A stretch of DNA of 64,000 nucleotides from Cordia subcordata (lineage: Eukaryota > Streptophyta > Magnoliopsida > Boraginales > Cordiaceae), in contig JAPTOF010000006.1 of NCBI GenBank assembly GCA_028554755.1, positions 14,011,001 to 14,075,000 on the forward strand, given 5' to 3'. The notes under the pieces are model-generated. The model saw only the letters and a program-made list of their open reading frames with translations. It did no database searches and was not told where the DNA came from. Positions 24,360 through 36,139 of this stretch are shown piece by piece (the stretch's first letter is position 1; the number at the start of each line of letters is the position of its first letter). The position numbers were made by a program, and so were the translations under genes.

Positions 24360-24600
24360 ATTTTTTAAAAAAATTATAAGTTTAAAATAAAAATTTATAG
24401 AATTTTTTTTAAAAAATTTATAATATCAATTCATAAAAGAATTTATAGATTTAAAATAAAAATTCATCAGTTTATAAAAAAAATTTGTAAGTCTAAAATA
24501 AAAATTTTATAGAATTACAAATTTTATAAAAAGTCCTACAAATTTTTATTATAATCTTACAAATTTTTATTTTAAACTTATAATTTTTTTTTCTTATAGA
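24360..24600. repeat. AT-rich fold-back repeat
   Basis: The ~30-bp arm AATTATAAGTTTAAAATAAA near 24370 recurs inverted near 24590, with several copies of TTTAAAATAAAAATT between them. It could form a hairpin or cruciform. Confidence 0.6.
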
Positions 24601-25317
24601 CCGATAGAAGAGAAATTTTATATTAGGGATGACTTGGACAACAACGTACGACCCATGTGAGAATATTATCCCTTTTAAAATTTTCCTATTATCATTAGTG
24701 GTGTGATATTAAGTCAGATCAATTAACATCAAGAATAGCGCCAAATTAAAGGCTTAATGATGAACAATGATTTAAGTGACATGGTTTGTGTCTCCGGGGA
24801 CCTTAAGAAACATGGTCACTGACGCATGAAAACAAAACCTACATCGCTGGCCCGGTGGCGTGGAGGAATTGCTGGTCCCCCTGGTACGAGACTTGCCGAT
24901 TTCGACATCACTTCTGCAGCAAAGTTGCCCGAATAAATTTGTTCATAATAATATGGTATTGTGAGTAATATTTAAATAATTATAAATTAATGTGAGACAT
25001 TATAATTACCCTCTCTCCTCGTGTTGAGGACCTGACGTTTTTGTCAGGGGCACATAATTACAATCACTCAAGATTAGACAATGTGAAATAATTTTCACTA
25101 TATACTTGGTGTAGTATTTTTTTTACCTCACGTAACACTTAGCTCTCGCATTTAGCTTAGTGACTGGCTTTGAATACCATTCTATTATTACCACTGGCCT
25201 AGATCTCAAGCCCGTGAGCAAGAGTAGTATTGTAGACGCAACATTCAACTATTTGGACCTCTAATCAACTAGGCTAAAATTATTAATCCAAATTATTAGT
25301 TGCACTCATGGTATCTA

Positions 25318-25402
25318 CTTATAAACTACTTAAATATCTCCTCACAAACTGATAATGTCTCACATCGAGTTGTAAGGAGATATTTGAATAGTTTATAAGT
25401 GA
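25318..25402. repeat. Inverted repeat with 26-bp arms
   Basis: ACTTATAAACTACTTAAATA (25318 on) is answered by its inverse at 25377-25402 with two mismatches and a ~33-bp loop. Confidence 0.7.
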
Positions 25403-25555
25403 GTATTATAAGTATAACTAATAACTTGCATTAATCACTTTGGGGTAATTGATTTAAGACTCAAGTCAGAAGGGACTTGGGGCCATGGCAAAACGGTATT
25501 CGAAGCTAGTCACCAGCAAGATGTGGTAGATAAGTATTTTTTTTTTTTGCCAAGG

Positions 25556-25737
25556 TGGTAGATAAGTATTATATAGCGCAAAGTGCTATACCAAGTGCGA
25601 TGTAGAAGCAATCACTTGAGCCCACATAAGCAATCTCTAGAATTCAGTAGATAAGTATTATATAGGGAAAAATGCTATATCAAGTGTGATGTGAAAGCTA
25701 TCTCTTGAGTCCATAGAAGCTACCTCTAGAGTCTTGC
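25556..25737 (+). repeat. ~91-bp tandem duplication
   Basis: Two direct copies start GGTAGATAAGTATTATATAG and AGTAGATAAGTATTATATAG. Both continue with GTGCTATACCAAGTG / ATGCTATATCAAGTG. Confidence 0.75.
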
Positions 25738-27030
25738 ATCGACTGATACTGTGTGATTGTGATTGTATGCCAGAAGATGTCAGGTTCTTAATAGGGTGTG
25801 ATAAATGTCCACATTAGTCTATAAGGAGATATTTGAGTGATTTACAAGGAAGTGTTGTTGGTATAACTAATAATTTGGATTAACTATTTTAAAGTCCAAT
25901 AAATTATGTGTTAGGCGAACAAAACTAGTCTTACTTTCTAGCCGGGGGTGGGGGTCATAGTCGGCATGTTATTTGAGGTGATAAAAATTAGCCCTATTAG
26001 TTGAGTGATTATGAATCATGGGAGAGCTGAGATTCGTTTAAATGTGAAGGGGGATATTTATTAAAATTTTCAATGTAAATTAAAGGAAAGGAATAAGTTA
26101 ATTGTCTAACATTAAAATGTTAGGGGAATAATGAACCTCTAACATACAATACAATTCAAGATCTAATCACTTAATGGAATGACCTAGAATTTGTAGAATT
26201 AAAAAAAAAAAAAAAAGAAACTGATTTGACTTGAGAAGACTTCTAGCCTTGTAAGACTTTGTGGGATTTGGGTTTTTATGGGATTAAAATTTTAGTCAAT
26301 TAAGAAGTGGATTTTGATTGACTTTTTTAGGGAATCAAAAATTGAGTTTTTAATTTGTTAGGATTTTGAATCCTATCTAAATTGACATTAAACCTCAATA
26401 GTAATAGATCATACGGTGGTAGGATCTCATAACCCTTTCGAAAGAAAGAATTTAGCTATTATATGTGATCATGAAGGTTTTAATATAAGTTTTTTTTAGG
26501 CAAGTAAGATTTATCATTCCTTGAAATTTACTTGTTTATTATCTTGTATTCTGAAATTTGTTCATTATATCAATTTTTGACATCTACTCTGAGTCATTGA
26601 TTCAGACCCTATAAACTATACAAGTTCTCTATCGAATTCCTAATGGCTGTGAATTAATTAGCTGCTATCTATTATTGACATCTATTCTGTGAATTGTGAA
26701 TCCTGCATTGTGATCGTGTTGCTTGGCAACGATAGCTTGCAATAGTAATTTTTTAGTGCTTGAAATTGTTGGATTTGCTTGTCCAATTATTTATTGTTAC
26801 TTTTGAGCATGAGCTTTTCATTGGGGGTAAATTTTCATACTCACTGTTGTCGTTTTCTCTCTTTTCAGACAAAAGATTTTAGATTGGAGATTATCAGGCT
26901 AGAACGAGTTAGAATATCTGAATAGTTTCTCTTTGGAATTGTGAATCTTGGTGTATGTGTATTAATTTTTAAATTTCTTTTGTAATTGAAGAGCTTTCAT
27001 TGATACTTCTGAGGCTATAAATGCTTTGAA

Positions 27031-27490
27031 TGTTTATAATGGACACACGAACATACATATCAAAACACAATGAAATACACACAAAAAAAATACGTGATAT
27101 TCTACGTGATTCGACCCCTTTTACTTATGTCTACATTTCCCTTTGAGATAAAATTCAGTATTTGACAATAAGGTAGTACAATTTTTGTACAAATAAAACT
27201 ATGACAGAAAATCCTTACTCAAAAGACATTATGAACAGATAAAGTCTAAACCCCCAAGTGAAATTTTCTAGCAAAAGAAAGCAAAATTCTCTTTGATGCT
27301 CTCAGGCTCTCTCCCCTATACCCTATAAAGTGTGGACCCTAAAGCACACCCAATACAAGCTAGAAGATCTTTTATTTACAGGACACTAATCCTTATCACT
27401 TTAGGTTTAGAAATCCTATCTCTACTTTAATTTGGGCTTTTACTTGTGATCCAATTTGTATGGGCTTAGATTGTGAGCTACAAACTAACA
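27031..27490 (-). repeat. 3' LTR of the proposed split LTR element (copy A)
   Basis: Starts TGTTTATAATGG on the plus strand and ends CAAACTAACA. Shared with 39352-39775 and 50566-50818: CACAAA, ATAAAGTCTAAACCC, TGATGCTCTCA, GACACTAATCC, GTTTAGAAATC. Confidence 0.65.
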
Positions 27491-28480
27491 AATTCTTCTA
27501 TTGGTGAAAATTCTAAATTTTTTTTTTTTTAACTGTAACTTGAACCTATTTACATTATTCAAGCGAGAGTTTTCACTCGATAGCACTCTTCACACAATGG
27601 TTAACAATACATCCTAGCAGGTTCACATTCTTCATGCGGGAGTTCTCACTTGACAGCATTCTCCACACAACCGTTACCAACACATCTTAGTAGATTTATG
27701 GTGTCATCACCAACATCCCTTTTCATGCCATCTAACTTTGACCTCTCAAGATTGTTCGCGTTCCTCGTTAACACTAGGCATCTTAGATGCGGTCTTCTCT
27801 CTAATAGTAGTACTTCCTATTTAGGCATTTAGCTAGGATTCTGATCATTCGACTACATAGAGTCTCCTTGCATGACTCCTCTTTCGAATCGAACCTTCTT
27901 CAACTAATCTACTCACTCAATCTTCTTTCTTCCAAAAGTTTCATTACTAGTTGGCTGAATGTGTTTATATCCTTAATGCTTCAAAACTCTCGCATAGTTC
28001 CTTCAACTCCATCATTTTACCAAATTAAAAGGCTTACATATGGCAAGTCAAGAATTTGGCAAAATGACATTGAAAAATGGTAGGAGCACCCTTGGTCTAC
28101 TCGATCAACACTTTGTCCAAGTGAAAATCGGTGGTCAAATTCATCGCAGTCACAAAACATACATCTTGGGTTGGAATCTCACAAAATGAAGCTTAAATTT
28201 AGATTTAACACACCGAGAAGCACTGGGAATAGCCTTGATCAACTTTCTCAGGGCTTGGTTAATGACCAATTCATGCACTTGAACTTCTAGTCAACCTAGG
28301 CTCACACAATTTTTGTATACTCATCACACTAAACCAACTCCTCCTTCCATCAAATCTTCAACAAGATTCTACGGTCCAAATTTGCAAGCTAACTATATTA
28401 CCTTTGCATTGCACCACACATAATTGCGACTTATCAAATCACGTTTTAATCAAGATCTGACGACTTAAATCTAGCCAAGC
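27491..28480 (-). other. Internal 3' part of the LTR element
   Basis: This block is shared with 50819-51350 and 52800-52940, for example CATCACCAACATC, CCATCTAAC, GGTCTTCTCTC and GATAGCCT.GATCAACT. No intact frame and no recognised retroviral-type domain; its origin is unknown. Confidence 0.5.
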
Positions 28481-28564
28481 TTGGAAAATTCTTAATTTTA
28501 CCCTTTTTTTAAAAAATTATTGCAAAAATACCCTTTTCGTAGGTGAATTACCATTTATTTTGGC

Positions 28565-28572
28565 TATAAATA
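28565..28572 (+). promoter_or_regulatory. TATA box in the left MULE arm
   Basis: TATAAATA in the context GGCTATAAATACCCCC, conserved in inverse orientation at 37805-37812. It faces inward towards the PMD gene, 1.46 kb before its ATG. Confidence 0.6.
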
Positions 28573-29035
28573 CCCCCTTCCCCTCCCCATTTTTCCCCAC
28601 ACCCGAGTTTACCCCACCCCTCACCCTTCCCAGCTTTGATATTGTGCGAAAAAAAAAATATTCTGGTCCTTTTTTTTTACAAAAAAGTTTGCTCCACGCG
28701 TAGGAAAGTGCCTTTACTTGTAAGTTTTCTACATTCTCGCCTATTTATTTGTTATATATTGAATTTTATATGTATATACATGTTGTTAATATGCATTGTA
28801 TGTATGTATATATGTAATGTATACAGCATGTATGTATGTATATAGTATATGTACATGTGATATTAAAACGTCTACAATCTTGATATGTATTATTATGTGT
28901 TTTATATATATGTGTTTATTTTAGTTGCATATATGCGGGTGTGTGTTTATTTTACATGCATATGTATATATATTTTTTACATGCATATAAATAGGATATT
29001 TATCGTAATTTTGTAATGTATGACATTTTCATTTG

Positions 29036-29745
29036 GTAGAGATTTATAGTATTTAAAAAATGTAAAAAGATTTTAGAAGTTGATTCCGAATTTTAGAAAT
29101 CTCATAAACTGAGATTTATAGTATTTAGAAAATTTAGAAAGATTTTATAAAAAGTTATGAAAATTTAGAAAGATTTTAGAAAAAGGTTTTAATTTTAGAA
29201 ATTTCATAGAGCTGAGATTTATAGTATTTAGAAAATTTAGAAAGATTTTAGAAAAGGTTATGAATTTTAGAAATTTTATAGAGCCGAGATTTATAGTATT
29301 TAGAAAATTTAGAAAGATTTTAGAAAAAGTTATGAAAATTTAGAAAGATTTTAGAAGAAGTTATGAATTTTAGAAATTTCATAGAGCCGAGATTTATAGT
29401 ATGTAGAAAATTTAGAAAGATTTTATAAAAATTTATGAAAATTTAGAAAGATTTTAGAAAAAGGTTTTAATTTTAAAAATTTCATAGAGTCGAGATTTAT
29501 AGTATTTGGAAAATTTCGAAAGATTTTAGAAAAATTTATGAATTTTAGAAATTTCATAGAGCCAAGATTTATAGTATTTATAAAATTTAGAAAGATTTTA
29601 GAAAAGTTATGAAAATTTAGAAAGATTTTAGAAGAAGTTATGAATTTAAGAAATTTCATTAAGCCGAGATTTATAGTATGTAGAAAATTTAGAAAGATTT
29701 TATAAAAAGTTATGAAAATTTAGAAAGATTTTAGAAATTGCTTTT
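29036..29745 (+). repeat. Tandem array in the left MULE arm (8 units)
   Basis: Units of about 73 or 102 bp begin near GAGATTTATAGTATTTAGAA and contain AATTTAGAAAGATTTTAGAA once or twice; the second copy makes the longer form. Counting GATTTATAGTAT gives eight units (29038 to 29666). The array lies between the TATA box and the ATG, so it would be transcribed as leader. Confidence 0.85.
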
Positions 29746-30026
29746 AGAAAAAGTTATTAGGAATATGGTGTCGTTTATTAAGAACGAGAACTATGTTTAG
29801 TTAGTTAGAAACGTAATATAATTCAATAGAAAATTAATTTAATTTATTGGAAAATAATTCCTAAGGAATTTCCTTAGGATTTTCTTAAAATGTACTAGGA
29901 AATTATTTGATTAAAAGATTAATATAATTGTACACCTGTCTAGGAACAAGAATATGGTTTATTTGCTACAAAATTATTATAAAAAATTAGTTACGCATAT
30001 TAACTGTTTGATCGTAGGATAGTATC

Positions 30027-32500
30027 ATGGATGTCCGCCTTAGACCCCAGGATGCATCCCTTTTGGTGCATTACGCCCAGCATATGACGTAGATTTTGAC
30101 GGGGAGCGGGGCGATGGGTACTTGTTCCAGACCCTGGAGCACCCGTTAGTATAGAAAGAGTTATTGCGTGCGGGGTTCTATGACTGTTATAAGGCAGGTT
30201 GGCATGAACTCAATCACGCCTTATTGACAGCCGTCGTGGAGAGGTGGTGGACGGAGACACACACCTTCCACTTGCCTGTCGGAGAGGCCACTATCATACT
30301 ACAGGATGTGATCGTTTTATGGGGGCTACCGGTGTCCAGTAACCCCATCTCGCACTTATCCACGACGAGGCGCGTTTATGGTGAGTGGGCTGCGCTTTTC
30401 TATGATCTTTGCGGCATTACAGTAGAAAATAAACATATGGAGTTGAAATCCAAAAAGATCAGGCTGTCTGAGGTGAAGAGGTTGTATGAGATGACTTACC
30501 AACACGAGGTCGAGGGTGCAGCTGCAACACGACGTGCCCGTCTATGGATGTTCGGGTACATAGTCTCTCATCTTTTCGTCGATACCAGTGGCAGCTGATG
30601 GAACATGAACTGGCTGACTTTGCTCATGGACATTGAGGCCGTGAAGGGATTGAACTGGGGTGCTGCTTCGCTAGCATATTTGTACAGAGGGATGGATGCC
30701 TTTGTATATTCCGATAGGACACACCTCTATCGCTGCATCACCCTGCTGCAGGTACTGCATATAAGTCACTTAATCATTGTTTGTAAATATCACGTGATTT
30801 CTATATGGTATTAACTTAACTGTCCACTTATTTGCAGTGGTGGATATGGGACAGGTTCGACTGTTTTCGTCCCACACTTATTGAGTCAAGGCCCCAGGAC
30901 ATCCAGAGCAGGATGCACCCGCACGAGGTCGGATGGAACCTACCAGACGCGCCACGGGGGGCAATGTACCTTATGGAGAAGTCCTTTGTAGACACGGCCA
31001 ACGGGGGCCTACTACTATATCGCGATGTCATTGACAAGCTTCAGCCCGACCAGGTTCATTTTTCATAGCAAATGTAGGTAGTATGTTAAATTTATTTCAA
31101 TGCTAGCGAAGTAGTACTATCTTTAAGTATCTATGCACTTTTACATTGCAGTTTATTTGGCAGCCGTATAGGGACATTATAGGGGATCTGCCGGATTACT
31201 GTACAGAGGGGTAGGACTGGTGGAGGACGAAGGTGCCCCTGCTCTGCGGTGGATTGGTTGAATGGCATCGAGCTGATCGTGTGCTGCGCCAGTTTGGGAT
31301 GCGCCAGCCGATCCCAGACGCCCCTGAGCCGTTCGTCTCCCAGGCACACTTGAAAAGGAAGGAGATGTTGAAGCCCCTGGACGTGGAGCAGTGGCATGGG
31401 CGATGGGCCAGGGTGCAGGACGTTGTAGTAAACGGTGTCGTTGAGGATAGGCCAGATCCAGTGCATCTGCAGTAGTACATGCAGTGGTACCGACGCCGAT
31501 CTATCATTCGGATTGGCCATTCGTCATGGGTGCCTCGTCGTGTGGGATATATGGCGACAGCACAGGACGAGCATTTTTTGGTAAGTCGACCATATTGGTT
31601 ATTGGCATACTGCATAACGTTTTTCCCGATAGATGCATGATACGAAGTAAATATCTTTTTTGTAATTATGTTTTGCAGGCTTCGACATTGGGTCGTGCAT
31701 TCCATCACATGCGGCGGGCCTCACAGCAGCACGGCCAGGAAACGTTGGCACATGATCGTTTCTGGCCGAAGATAGATAATGTCGTGTCCCAGATGCAGCG
31801 GGACCTGGAACAGACTAGGCATGATGATATTTTGGCGACGCCCTCGTATTTTGACCTGCCCGATGCATCGACCCAGCCAGGGATGCAGCCTCATTGGTCC
31901 CAACCGCCTCCGACATACCCATGGACCCAGACGGCCCCCCAGGCCGCCCCGTCATACTATTCGCGTGGACAGACACTTACACAGCAACCCCCACCGGTAT
32001 ACCCATGGGCACACACCCTACCGCAGCAACCCCCACTGATCTACCAGTAGGGCTACCACTCATTTCCACCATATCCCACACAGTGGTCTCAGCCCACACA
32101 GTGGGGCTAGCCGGGGCCGAGTGGATTGTCTTACATGCAGTATACCCTATTTAGTCAAGGTATCCATCCGTTTACATCCATACCAGCCACCCCGACGCGT
32201 CCGCCCATGTCATCGCCGTTTGTGTACGAGCCGACGCAGATGACCATGCCGACGAGGGTATGGACGGACCCGTCCACTTCCCCACTAGTAGTTGAATACT
32301 ATCTTGCCCCATCATAGGATATGGAGGGTGAGAATTAGAGCGGTGGTGAACAGGGTGATGCGCAGGGTGGGGAGCAGCAGCCACCGACCGAGAAGGTACA
32401 GCCACATCGAGCTGGGAAGTGCCCTTCTACGTCACAGCCGCAACGAGTCCAGCCCCCTCGCACGAAGAAGGGACATCCTCCGGCGTGTGAGACGCATTAG
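30027..32500 (+). pseudogene. Plant mobile domain (PMD, MAIN-like) gene of the MULE
   Basis: ATG at 30027 in an MDVRLRPQDASLL start; a ~27-bp deletion after HYAQH shifts the frame. From about 30155 the PMD core reads GFYDCYKAGWHELNHALL, ETHTFHLPVGEATI and VLWGLPVSSNPI. Exons end or start at 30751/30838, 31053/31152 and 31580/31679 with GT-AG borders and constant phase. The last exon is rich in Pro, Gln, Tyr and Thr and ends with a basic tail (PPRTKKGHPPACETH) before TAG at 32498. In-frame stops lie at 30152, 30596, 31212, 31473, 32048, 32108, 32315 and 32336: seven TAG, one TGA. The PMD family includes host genes (MAIN, MAIL1) and many transposon-borne copies; its biochemical role is unclear. 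The inverted-repeat position marks this copy as part of the MULE. Confidence 0.85.
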
Positions 32501-32776
32501 ATTTGTTTTTTCTTTCAATTTTTAATTTATGTAATTTATCTTTTCCACTATGTAAATGAATACCAGTCATTTAACAAACTAGTTTTACTTGAATTACATT
32601 TCAGTTCAAGTTCAATAATTTTGTGTACAACAAAGTTTAACAAACATTAAAGCAATCCACCTACATTACATCATACATTACATCCCGGAACACATTCAAC
32701 TTGAAAGCCATTCAAAACTCTAAAAATTACACGTAGTGAATACAATACGATACATTTCTAGCAAACATTATCAGAA

Positions 32777-35700
32777 CTATTGTTGTGTGGGCCTAGTTTG
32801 ATTTTGAGGGCAGCTGGCCATGTTGTGACTCGGTTGACCGCAATTTGAACACCTTTGTCTACGAACTTGGTCCGAGTGATCCATCTCATTAGGGATACGA
32901 CTACCCCCGGGGATCCTCTGTTCCTGTGACGCAATCTACCTGGATTGGGCTGCAATTGCCAAGCAGGTGCATCTGGCCAATAATCAACATGTCCCAAAGA
33001 TTGAAATGGGATGGCATACGTATTCGTGTATGCTTCGACTTTTTATTCAACCGGAAACATGTTAACTAACGCTACATTCAAGTAGAGTGCAACAGCCTGT
33101 GCATGTGAACATGGCAAATGGTATGCTGTCCACTTACCACAGGTATATGTCTTCTCATTAAACCTGACCACCTATACAGGTCGTTTGTCAGTAAATGATT
33201 CCAGCAACCGGCCTACCTATGTTGTACCTGTTTCGTAGTGAAAATGAAACACCTTATGAAGGTGTGACTTTGCCTCCCATTTGTCAAACAATTCCCTGAC
33301 TCTAGCAGGCAGGAGAAATTGTTGTCCAGCCAAGTGCCTCGCATGTATACACCGATTGTAGAAGTATTCAGAGCACTTCGTGAAAGTGTGCAACACTAAC
33401 GCTGTAATAGACAATTTCCTCGCCCCAATAAGGACACGATTGAAACACTCAATGTTGTTTGTAGTCATCATACCCCACCTCAAACCTCCATCGGCACACA
33501 GCGTCCACATCTCCCGGTCTATGTTGATGAGATAGTCGTATGCACGATTACCAGCCCCGGTTGGTGTTGGGTTAACTCCTGAAATTTTTTGCATCACTTC
33601 TACGTGTTTGCGTACTTGATTTTCCTTACCAGCTATCCAACATAAGTCCTTTATATAGTGGTTGTGGAACTATTTCATGACATTACTTTTGAGGTACCTT
33701 AAGGACATCCGATGTTTCACCCACAATTGCCCATCAGATGAGATACGATTCACGGCAGAAAAAATTCCAGCATGTCTATCAAACACTATACAAATCTCAT
33801 CCATATCATGCAGCAAATGTATCCGTACAAGTTGAAGGAACCATGACCAACTTTCGGTTGTCTCTGCATCGACAACTGCAAACGCCAACGGTAAAATCTG
33901 ACCGTTCACATCAGCTGTCAATGCTGTTAGTAGATGGCCCTTATATGAACCGCGCAGGTGAGTACTGTCGAGAGAAAGCACTGGACGATAATACTTCCAC
34001 GCTGCAATGCATGGGGCAAACGCCCAAAACACATAATCAAAAATTTTGGTTCCTTGCATCGACTCTTGGAAGAACTTGTATGTTACAACTGTCCCAGGAT
34101 TAGTTGCCTTGACAGCTCTAAAAAATCACAGAAGTAACTGGTATGACTCGTCCCAATTGCCGTACACCATTTCAATGGCCTTATTTCGGCCACGCCATGC
34201 CTTTTCGTATGAAATGTTCACGTGAAAAGTGTCCATAATGTGTGCTCGTACAAAACCCACATCGAAATCAGGCTTGTGTTTTACGAAGTGCATAATCGTA
34301 TAACCGACCAGTGCTGCGGTAAGATTTTTATGGTCGGCCCTTCGTCTATCACTGAAACATTTATGCACGCCCCAATACTTCGTTATTTCAAACTGGCGAT
34401 GCGTGGATTTTCAAATTGCCCGCAACTCCCACCTGCATGGATTTCTAAGGTTGGAAGCATTTACGCAACAAACAACCCATAAATCTGGTTCAAACCTCTT
34501 CACTTTGTATTCACGTTGTACCTTTATCGAGTACATCTGAACAGCCCGAATCACGTCCTTCTTTGATGGGAAAATCATTCCTTTGGCCAATTCCTTCTCG
34601 GCCCAAAATATTTGCGTTTTGTACTCCTCCATACTATCCATATAATATTCTTGACTAACGGTATAAAATAGAGTAGTTTCATGTACAGTGTGCATCGGTA
34701 CGGCCCCGTCAGTGGACCCTGCACCAACTGATGGCCCTTCATGTTCCTCATTGATGTTCGCAGTGTTTTCGTTACCATTGAAGACGTCATCATCATCGTA
34801 CCAGGCGTCGTTCTCGTTCAGGGCCATGTCCTCATCTTCTTTGTCAAGTTCAGACATAAATGTGTTCATGTTCAAGTCCACCATCACAATATGAGATGGC
34901 CCTGCTATGTCACTCCCAGCAGCGTCATGTGATGGTTCGGCATTCAAGTCGGGAACAGCGCAACCACGCTGGAAATCACTGCTTCGTCGCGGGATGTACA
35001 CGTCGTCTACCTTTACTTCGACAATAACATGAGCATTATTCATGTTATTATCATTACATGCTATTCGAAACACGTCCATCAAATCATCATCGTTGCTGAT
35101 TACCGCCTCGCTAAATTATGGATACTGTAACTGCAAGACCCCCAATTGGAAATGTGCTTGCGCAACAGCACTCCAGTTCAATCCCTTCACAACCTCAATG
35201 TCCGTGAGCAAAGTCAGCCAGTTCATGTTCCCCCAGCTGCCACTGGTATCGGCGAAGAGATGAGAGACTATGTACCCAAACATCCATAGACGGGCCCGTC
35301 GCGATGCGGCTGCATCCTCGACCTCGTGCTAGTAAGTTATCTCATACAACCACTTCACCTCAGACAGCCTGATTTTTCCGAATTTCAACTCCATATGTTT
35401 ATTTTCCACCGTAATGCCGCAAAGATCATAGAAAAGCGCTGCCCACTGACCATAATCGCGGCTCGTCGTGGGTAAGTGCGGGATGGGGTTACCAGACACC
35501 GGTAGCCCCCATAAAACGGCCACATCCTGTAGTGTGATAGTGGCCTCTCCGACAAGCAAGTGAAAGGTGTGTGTCTCCGTCCGCCACCTCTCCAAGACGG
35601 CTGTCAATAAGGCATGGTCTAGTTCATGCCAACCTGCCTTGTAACAGCCATAGAACCCTGCACGCAACAACTCTTCCTATACTAAAAGGTGTTCCGGGGT

Positions 35701-35832
35701 CTGGAACAAGTAACCGTCTCCCCGCTGCGTGCGCAAATCCTTCGACGCAGTCTCCCACATCAACATCTGCGTCCTATGCTGGGCGTAATGCACCAAAAGG
35801 GATGCATCCTGGGGTTTAAGGCGAACATCCAT
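32777..35832 (-). pseudogene. MULE transposase with fused N-terminal PMD segment
   Basis: From ATG at 35832 one frame runs unshifted for over 970 codons, broken only by stops. Residues 1 to about 216 are the PMD start (GFYGCYKAGWHELDHALL), as in the left arm. Then follow a PB1-like segment (FQLGVLQLQYP...NDDDLMDVF), an acidic stretch, the MuDR N-terminal zinc-finger-like region (FPSKKDVIRAVQMY, RWELRAI), and the MULE catalytic domain with Asp622 (LSLDSTH), Asp685 (VFDRHAG) and Glu795 (NNIECFN). The SWIM finger at 896-910 has Tyr for its first Cys. After a one-base shift in a C/G run near 32905 a CCHC knuckle (CSNCGQPSHNMASC) and TAG at 32777 end the protein. Stops: codons 52 and 168 TAG, then TAA, TGA, TGA, TAG, TAG, TAG, TAA. 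The enzyme would cut and paste the element in the nucleus; this copy cannot. Confidence 0.88.
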
Positions 35833-36139
35833 GATACTATCCTGCGATCAAACAGTTAATATGCGTAACTAATTTATTATAATAATTTTCTAGCAAATAT
35901 ACCATATTCTTGTTCCTAGACAATTGTACAATTTTGCTAATAAGTTACAAACATTTATATTAATCTCCTAATCAAATAATTTCCTAGTACATTTTAAGAA
36001 AATTCTAAGAAAATTCCTTAGGAATTATTTTTCAATAAATTAAATTAATTTTCTATTGAATTATATTACGTTTCTAACTAACTAAACATAGTTCTCGTTC
36101 CTAATAAACGACACCATATTCCTAATAACTTTTTCTAAA

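Larger units (their letters stand above)
24601..27030. other. Repeat-rich intergenic stretch without recognised genes
   Basis: No coding frame above background. It holds the inverted repeat at 25318-25402, the tandem pair at 25556-25737, and a partial direct repeat of AAGGAGATATTTGA...TATAACTAATAA at about 25373-25430 and 25838-25885. The block around 24980-25900 with a CTCACATCGAG motif resembles non-coding retrotransposon debris. Confidence 0.4.
28481..30675 (+). repeat. Left terminal inverted repeat of the MULE
   Basis: 2.2 kb, matching 35155-38149 in inverse orientation from the outer end to the PMD codons encoding KGLNW plus a few more. Compared with the right arm it lacks about 250 bp of the subterminal zone (one half motif remains at 28539-28552) and has fewer tandem units. 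Confidence 0.85.

Noticed and set aside
31131..31708. Minus-strand frames opposite the PMD gene
   Set aside because: They are shadows of the spliced plus-strand PMD exons, without domains of their own.
33738..34932. Plus-strand frames opposite the transposase
   Set aside because: They are antisense shadows; the minus strand carries the recognisable MULE motifs in one continuous frame.
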